Assembly: GCF_002902385.1 (NCBI RefSeq)
Contig: NZ_PPQH01000017.1
Coordinates: 1 to 63,682 of the forward strand
Direction: 5' to 3'
From: Staphylococcus intermedius NCTC 11048
Lineage (GTDB): Bacteria; Bacillota; Bacilli; Staphylococcales; Staphylococcaceae
DNA: 63,682 nt
Shown: positions 58,267 through 63,682 of the stretch, piece after piece
How the letters are laid out: each line of letters opens with the position of its first letter
Position numbering within the stretch: position 1 is the stretch's first letter
Position numbers and translations under genes: made by a program
Notes under the pieces: model-generated
Seen by the model: only the letters and a program-made list of their open reading frames with translations
Database searches by the model: none
What the model was told of the DNA's origin: nothing

Positions 58267-58929
58267 ATGAATTTCGAAAAATATATTGATCACACGTTGT
58301 TAAAACCAGAATCAACACGTGCACAAATTGATAAAATTATTGAGGAAGCAAAAGCATATCACTTCAAATCAATTTGTATTAATCCAACACATATCGCTTA
58401 TGCTGCAGAAAAACTGGCAGATTCAGATGTACTCGTATGTACAGTGATCGGTTTCCCATTAGGTGCGAACACGACGGAAACAAAAGTATTTGAAACAGAA
58501 GATGCAATCCGTAAAGGTGCGGACGAAATTGATATGGTGATCAACATTGGTGCGTTAAAAGACCAACGTTATGATGACGTCCAAAAAGATATTGAAGCGG
58601 TCGTTAAAGCTGCACAAGGTAAAACAGTTAAAGTGATTATCGAAACAGCACTTTTAACTGAAGAAGAAAAAGTAAAAGCATCTGAATTAACAAAAGCAGC
58701 AGGTGCACACTTTGTTAAAACATCAACAGGCTTCTCAACAGGTGGCGCAACGCCTGAAGATGTGAAGTTAATGAAAGATACAGTCGGCGAATCAGTAGAA
58801 GTGAAAGCGGCTGGTGGCGTACGTAACTTAGAAGACTTCAAAGCGATGATTGACGCAGGTGCAACACGTATTGGTGCAAGTGCCGGCGTACAAATTATGC
58901 AAGGCTTAGAAGTCGATTCAGATTATTAA
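58267..58929 (+). CDS. deoC: Deoxyribose-phosphate aldolase
   Basis: This 220-residue class I aldolase splits 2-deoxyribose-5-phosphate into glyceraldehyde-3-phosphate and acetaldehyde. The Schiff-base Lys151 is in [15 protein letters not shown], with proton-relay Asp89 in [10 protein letters not shown] and a second Lys in [15 protein letters not shown] precedes the ATG. It forms an operon with deoB, for use of deoxynucleosides. Confidence 0.95.
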   Translation: MNFEKYIDHTLLKPESTRAQIDKIIEEAKAYHFKSICINPTHIAYAAEKLADSDVLVCTVIGFPLGANTTETKVFETEDAIRKGADEIDMVINIGALKDQRYDDVQKDIEAVVKAAQGKTVKVIIETALLTEEEKVKASELTKAAGAHFVKTSTGFSTGGATPEDVKLMKDTVGESVEVKAAGGVRNLEDFKAMIDAGATRIGASAGVQIMQGLEVDSDY

Positions 58930-58962
58930 TCCAGAAATTCAATATATGTGGGAGTGATTAAG

Positions 58963-60141
58963 ATGACAGTACCTTTTCAACGCGTGCATTTAATTGTGAT
59001 GGATTCAGTTGGGATTGGAGAGGGCCCAGACGCTAAAGACTTTAACGACGAAGGCTCACACACTTTAAAACATACGCTTGAAGGATTTGACCAAAAATTA
59101 CCGAACCTCGAAAAACTAGGGTTAGGTAACATCGCACCATTACCAGTAATTGATGCCGTGAATCATCCTTTAGCGTATTATACAAAATTAAGTGAAGCGT
59201 CTGTCGGCAAAGATACGATGACAGGCCACTGGGAAATTATGGGCTTGAACATTATGCAACCGTTCAAAGTGTATCCAGAAGGTTTTCCAGAAGAATTAGT
59301 TCAAGAAATCGAACAGTTATCAGGCCGTAAAGTTGTCGCAAACCGTCCAGCATCCGGTACACAAATTATTGACGAGTGGGGCGAACATCAAATGAAGACA
59401 GGGGACTTAATCGTCTATACTTCTGCTGATCCTGTACTTCAAATCGCCGCACATGAGGATGTCATTCCTTTAGAAGAGTTATATGACATTTGTGAAAAAG
59501 TCCGCGAACTGACAAAAGATCCGAAATATTTAATCGGACGTATTATTGCGCGTCCATACGTCGGTGAACCAGGTAACTTCACACGTACAAGCAACCGTCA
59601 TGACTATGCCTTAAAGCCATTCGGTAAAACAGTCATGAATACGTTAAAAGATAATGATTATGATGTTATTGCGATTGGTAAAATTAACGACATTTATGAT
59701 GGTGAAGGTGTGACAGAAGCGGTCCGTACGAAAAGTAATATGGATGGCATGGATCAATTAATGAAGATTGTCAACAAAGATTTCAAAGGTTTGAGCTTTT
59801 TGAACTTAGTTGACTTTGATGCTTTGTATGGCCACCGTCGTGATAAACCAGGCTATGCACAAGCGATTAAAGATTTTGACGATCGTTTGCCAGAATTAAT
59901 GGATGCCATGCGTGAAGATGATTTGTTGATTATTACAGCAGACCATGGGAATGACCCAACAGCACCGGGTACAGACCATACACGTGAGTACATTCCAGTC
60001 ATGATGTATAGTCCGAAGTTTAAAGGCGGACATGCACTAGAAAGCGATACAACATTTAGTTCTATCGGTGCGACAATTGCCGATAACTTTGGTGTTGAAT
60101 TACCAGAATTTGGGCGTAGTTATTTAAATGAATTAAAATAA
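58963..60141 (+). CDS. deoB: Phosphopentomutase
   Basis: This 392-residue manganese enzyme of the alkaline phosphatase superfamily interconverts (deoxy)ribose 1- and 5-phosphates and so feeds DeoC. Metal residues: Asp in [12 protein letters not shown], phosphorylated Thr in [10 protein letters not shown], and the ADHGNDP and DHTREY segments. The ATG at 58963 follows GGGAGTGA; a GTG 15 bases earlier lies in that ribosome site. It lies 33 bases after deoC. Confidence 0.95.
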   Translation: MTVPFQRVHLIVMDSVGIGEGPDAKDFNDEGSHTLKHTLEGFDQKLPNLEKLGLGNIAPLPVIDAVNHPLAYYTKLSEASVGKDTMTGHWEIMGLNIMQPFKVYPEGFPEELVQEIEQLSGRKVVANRPASGTQIIDEWGEHQMKTGDLIVYTSADPVLQIAAHEDVIPLEELYDICEKVRELTKDPKYLIGRIIARPYVGEPGNFTRTSNRHDYALKPFGKTVMNTLKDNDYDVIAIGKINDIYDGEGVTEAVRTKSNMDGMDQLMKIVNKDFKGLSFLNLVDFDALYGHRRDKPGYAQAIKDFDDRLPELMDAMREDDLLIITADHGNDPTAPGTDHTREYIPVMMYSPKFKGGHALESDTTFSSIGATIADNFGVELPEFGRSYLNELK

Positions 60142-60149
60142 TCGAGCAA

Positions 60150-60190
60150 AGTGGCTGATACCTAACAATGGGTGTCGGCTGCTTTTTTAT
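60150..60190 (+). terminator. deoB terminator
   Basis: AGTGGCTGATACC pairs with GGTGTCGGCTGCT using several G-T wobbles and is followed by TTTTTTATTTT. Confidence 0.7.
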
Positions 60191-60799
60191 TTTGCCCAAA
60201 AAGAATAAAGACGGTCCCTCATTCTAAATACCTTGATGCTTCAAAATCGAGGCAAGCCTATTTTGAGTATCGACATTTTGGATACATTCGAAAAAATTTT
60301 GACGCATGATCAAAAGCGGTCTTTTCGAAAATAAAATAGATCAAATGGCATACGAATTGATGCTTAAATTGATGATAAAAAATATTCAACGCAATGCATT
60401 ATATAAAAATGGGTTTAAAATAATTCGGATATCGAGAAGATAGACATAGATGATACAGAATGTCATCAAGTACCGAAAAGTAAACGTATCGTATCTCTTT
60501 TTTTAAAAAACTTATATATTAAGCAATTTCGAGCACTAAACACACATAAAAAATGTTCAAATTATTTTTCGTTAGACTGCAATTATTAAGAATGACAAAA
60601 ATATTTAAAAATTTTATCACTTGTATGATTTTGAGAGAATTCTAAAAAAAATAAACAAGAAAAAGTAGATAATATTAAGTTGCGAAATAATATTAAAGCG
60701 AACTCTTTGATTCTTAAATAATTTTATTGTACAAGTCATAAAGATGGTGTATTCTTGAACGGGGTAACACTTTAATTTGATTGAGGAGATATTAATTAC
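60191..60799. other. Long AT-rich region before the surface protein gene
   Basis: This stretch of about 610 bases has no supportable gene. The last 200 bases are extremely AT-rich and should hold the promoter of the surface protein; GAGGAGA lies before its ATG. No repeat copy or RNA was recognised. Confidence 0.5.
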
Positions 60800-62869
60800 A
60801 TGAAAAAATCTAGAAAAAAACGGATAGACTTTTTACCTAACCGTCAAAATCGATATGCCATCCGTCGCTTTTCAGTCGGAACTGCGTCAATTCTCGTTGG
60901 AGCAACATTGATCTTTGGAATTCATACCAATGATGCATCAGCAGCTGAAAACGCAATATCTCAAGAAGCACTTACAACTAATGAAAATTCAAGCAGTATA
61001 GAGGAAACAACGAAAAATGAAAATACAACAGTAGAGGCACCGACAAATGAAGCAACGTCAACAGAAGAGAAATCAGTAGAGGCAACAACAAATGAAACAG
61101 CGTCAGCAGAAGAGAAATCAGTAGAGGCGCCGACAAATGAAGCAACGTCAACAGAAGAGAAATCAGTAGAGGCACCGACAAATGAAGCAGCGTCAACAGA
61201 AGAGAAATCAGTAGAAGCAGCAACAAATGAAACAGCGTCAACAGAAGAGAAATCAGTAGAAGCAGCAACAAATGAAACAGCGTCAGCAGAAGAGAAATCA
61301 GTAGAAGCACCGACAAATGAAGCAGCGTCAACAGAAGAGAAATCAGTAGAAGCACCAACAAATGAAGCAGCGTCAACAGAAGAGAAATCAGTAGAGACAC
61401 CAACAAATGAAGCAGTAACATCTACAGAACCGTCTATAAATCCAGAAGAATCCTCGGCGCAAGAAATCCCACCAACAACTACACCAGAAGACACATTTTC
61501 AAATGAATTGAATCAGTTAACATCTACAGAAGAGAAAACAAACTACACACGAGAATATCTCACACAAAATACAAATCTTTCAGCAGAACAAGTGGATGCA
61601 ACAGTTGAACGCTTGAATTTAAGCGATGATAATACAACAGCACAAGACGTCTATTTTGCATTACTTCAGGATTTAGCTAATCAACAAGATGCATTACAAC
61701 CACCTGTTGCGTTTTTAGCAGCGAGAAATTCTGAGCTCACAAATGAAGAATCGATTACTTTAACTGAGAGTAGTCCAATGTTCAGTGCGGCATTAGTGGA
61801 TAACACTGTGAATAATGATGTTGTATCAGAAGAAGACAATATTATTGTGGCTGATGCAATTGCGAACGGATATATTAAATCATCAACAGACGCATCAAAT
61901 GCGGCAAATACATTGTCTGGTCGTGCGTGGGTCGTAGATAGAGGGACACCTGCGACAATATTAAATGGTTTAACGGCTGTTCCAGAAGGTACAAAAGTGT
62001 ATATGCAATGGATCGATAAGGATGGTGCGGTTTCGCCAGTATATCAAGCGAGTACTACCGATCAATTAAGCTCAAATAATGGAAGCCAGGTAGGACCAGG
62101 TGCTTATGCATTTGATTTACGTGAAGCATGGATTGATGCAAATGGTAAAGCACATCAATACAATGCAACAAGTGGTCAGTACTATCGTTTATGGATTGAT
62201 GATTACAAGACTGTAGATGGTAATACAGCGACCATGTTGCGTCAAGTAGGTGGTTTCTCTCCTGGAACTTACATTAATTCAGTAACAAACAACAACATCG
62301 GTCAATTTCCGTTGATTGGTATCAATATGCAACGTACAGGTATTTTTATGGGTGTGGTACCTACAAATGATTACTTGACGACTGATAATAGTGAATGGAT
62401 TCAAGATGATTTGGGGGCAATCGAAAACCCTGCAGTCACAACCCAAAGTGGATTTGTCAGTGGTAAAGTTTGGTCTGAAACAGGTTCGGGAGACATGGCG
62501 AATTCTGCAACGGGTCCAAACTTTAATTCAGGTGATATTGCACGTGAAGGGTATCAAGTTGTGATGTCTTCATTAACAACTGAGGGTGCTGAAGCATATA
62601 AAAATCAAGTTTTGCCTTTACCAAAAGGTGAACAAGCGGCGGCAGCACATCAATTATTAACTGAACATCCAGAATATATTTCGGCAACAGTCACAGGTAA
62701 AACAGATGCAAACGGTGCGTACACATTACGTTTCCCAACTGGTACATTGAATAGAGATTACCTTTACGGTTACGTTTTAGACAATGAAGGCAACTTAGTT
62801 AAAGGGTATTCATCATTTACGTCACCTTTATTCCGTGCACCCAACAGTAATTTACCTTTCACACCATAA
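60800..62869 (+). CDS. YSIRK-signal surface protein, N-terminal part up to in-frame TAA
   Basis: This 689-residue reading frame has a YSIRK-type signal ([19 protein letters not shown], about 17-35; likely cut after NDASA), which in Gram-positive cocci marks wall proteins exported at the septum. Nine 15-residue repeats ([15 protein letters not shown], about 78-212) are followed by a helical spacer and a folded region (about 360-689) of the type seen in Rib-bearing adhesins. The frame then meets TAA at 62867-62869, but it continues open in the same phase to the window end. As it stands it lacks an LPXTG anchor, so the product would be secreted, not wall-bound. Role: probable adhesin; ligand unknown. 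Confidence 0.85.
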   Translation: MKKSRKKRIDFLPNRQNRYAIRRFSVGTASILVGATLIFGIHTNDASAAENAISQEALTTNENSSSIEETTKNENTTVEAPTNEATSTEEKSVEATTNETASAEEKSVEAPTNEATSTEEKSVEAPTNEAASTEEKSVEAATNETASTEEKSVEAATNETASAEEKSVEAPTNEAASTEEKSVEAPTNEAASTEEKSVETPTNEAVTSTEPSINPEESSAQEIPPTTTPEDTFSNELNQLTSTEEKTNYTREYLTQNTNLSAEQVDATVERLNLSDDNTTAQDVYFALLQDLANQQDALQPPVAFLAARNSELTNEESITLTESSPMFSAALVDNTVNNDVVSEEDNIIVADAIANGYIKSSTDASNAANTLSGRAWVVDRGTPATILNGLTAVPEGTKVYMQWIDKDGAVSPVYQASTTDQLSSNNGSQVGPGAYAFDLREAWIDANGKAHQYNATSGQYYRLWIDDYKTVDGNTATMLRQVGGFSPGTYINSVTNNNIGQFPLIGINMQRTGIFMGVVPTNDYLTTDNSEWIQDDLGAIENPAVTTQSGFVSGKVWSETGSGDMANSATGPNFNSGDIAREGYQVVMSSLTTEGAEAYKNQVLPLPKGEQAAAAHQLLTEHPEYISATVTGKTDANGAYTLRFPTGTLNRDYLYGYVLDNEGNLVKGYSSFTSPLFRAPNSNLPFTP
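61031..61435 (+). repeat. 45-bp tandem repeats in the surface protein gene
   Basis: Eight units of 45 bases (61031-61390) encode variants of [15 protein letters not shown]; a ninth degenerate unit extends to about 61435. Units differ by a few bases (ACA/CCG, TCA/GCA codons), so the array is not freshly amplified. Length change by slippage would keep the frame. Confidence 0.9.
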
Positions 62870-63682
62870 ACAGCGCCATATTATCGACCAGCGGTAAATG
62901 CATGGGTGAATGTTAACTTTGCACTAGTAGAAGCAATTGAAACAACTGTCGATATCATAAACTTTGATGTGACAGCCAATCCAGCCAAGCGCGGTGATAC
63001 TGCGATGATTGATGTGACTTCTACAGCATTGTCACCATTACCTACACATGTTGAGTGGAGAGACTCAAAAGGAAATGTCGTTCAAAAGAGTGGAGAAGTG
63101 ACTACTGTTGAAGAAGCTGAGGCGGCAGGAACATTTACAATTCCGGATGACGCACAATCAGGTGAAATTTATACTGTTTATATCGTTTCAGGTGGCAATG
63201 ATGTCGCGGCAGACTCACTTATCGTCCAAGTACTAGAAGATGCGGTGACATATGAGCCAGTTTATGAAACGACAACTGTTGAACAAAACCAAACTGCAAC
63301 AGTGCCCGTACCTAAAAATGAAGATGGTTCAACATTGCCAGATGGTACAAAATTTGAGGGTGGTAATAATGTGCCTGAATGGGCAACGGTGAATGAAGAT
63401 GGTTCTATTTCAATTTCACCAAATCAAGACGTAGGAGAAGGCAGTTACAGTATTCCTGTCATCGTCACATATCCAGATGGTTCAAAAGAAACGGTATTTG
63501 CATCAGTCCAGGTTCAAGCGCCTATTCCGATGACTGACCAATATGATCCTACAAGTGACCCAATCACAAAAGATTATGGTACTGCTACAACAGAAGATGA
63601 AGTGAAAGGTGCAGTGAACATCCCAGGCTACCCAACAGATGGTGACCAACCGACAATTACAATTGACGATCCAAGTCAATTA
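62870..63682 (+). pseudogene. Continuation of the surface protein with Rib and YPDG repeats, truncated by the window
   Basis: In the same frame as the preceding gene, directly after the TAA, the DNA encodes an open stretch of 271 codons beginning TAPYYRPAVNAWVNVNFALV. It contains an Ig-like module (about 62960-63235), a YPDG-type domain (around 63260-63515, with VTYPDGSKETV) and the start of a Rib repeat (DPITKDYGTATTEDEV, from about 63555). It lacks a start codon and ribosome site at its head, so it is the second part of one gene split by a nonsense codon. Further repeats and a sortase signal should lie beyond the window. Confidence 0.8.

Noticed and set aside
61031..61435. Regular repeats considered as a CRISPR array
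   Set aside because: Units are contiguous without spacers, in-frame and coding, and there are no cas genes nearby.
60961..61494. A 177-residue (and a 147-residue) frame on the minus strand
   Set aside because: It is the complement of the 45-bp coding repeats; composition is a mirror of the repeat, with no ribosome site or family.

Overview
The window looks like chromosome of a coagulase-positive Staphylococcus, most likely the S. intermedius group (S. pseudintermedius or a close relative). The case rests on gene content recognised by eye: hptRSA-uhpT, cudC-cudA-cudB choline oxidation genes with a BCCT transporter, a TPP riboswitch-thiC unit, a GH2 beta-galactosidase operon, a Sau3AI-type restriction-modification pair, a complete hisZGDCBHAF(IE) operon and a YSIRK-signal surface protein. 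No database search was possible. Core genes are moderately AT-rich and use CGT for arginine. Two blocks (about 17.53-20.42 kb and 31.70-40.55 kb) are more AT-rich and use AGA heavily, and both are restriction-modification islands.

Layout. 0.3-9.7 kb: a PanE-like reductase, the hexose-phosphate transporter UhpT with its three-component regulator HptRSA, galU, and a Dcu-type C4-dicarboxylate carrier. 9.8-17.4 kb: a YbfB-type MFS transporter, a lactose permease/beta-galactosidase operon with a cre-like site, and a nucleoside hydrolase. 17.5-20.4 kb: a Sau3AI-like endonuclease and its C5 methyltransferase, whose promoter spacer holds a palindrome centred on GATC. 20.4-31.6 kb: alpha/beta hydrolase, cardiolipin synthase, riboswitch-controlled thiC (frameshifted at its end), a nickel/cobalt permease, a NimT/CynX-type transporter with a divergent XRE-cupin regulator, a second type I signal peptidase, a small membrane-anchored protein and alkaline phosphatase.

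31.7-40.6 kb is the most unusual part: six co-directional, mostly overlapping genes encoding a Z1-domain SF2 ATPase, a MORC/MutL-like GHKL ATPase, two unrecognised proteins, a phospholipase-D-fold (BfiI/NgoFVII-like) nuclease and a C5 cytosine methyltransferase. This fits a multi-subunit ATP-dependent restriction system. The Z1 gene is split by one in-frame TGA.

40.7-50.8 kb: mntH with an MntR/SirR-like operator, the choline-to-betaine genes with a 1.2 kb insertion that contains a probable type I toxin-antitoxin locus and intergenic repeats, and an ornithine carbamoyltransferase whose 5' end looks frameshifted. 51.0-57.9 kb: the histidine operon on the minus strand. 58.3-60.1 kb: deoC-deoB. 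60.8 kb to the end: a YSIRK/Rib-repeat surface protein with an in-frame TAA and a reading frame running off the window.

Recurring themes: (i) four genes (thiC, the Z1 gene, argF, the surface protein) each carry one inactivating-looking change while the rest of the frame is intact, which means either real decay or phase switching, or sequence error; (ii) a modular intergenic repeat with conserved flanks, exchangeable central palindromes and an adjoining terminator sits at 3' ends and convergent junctions.
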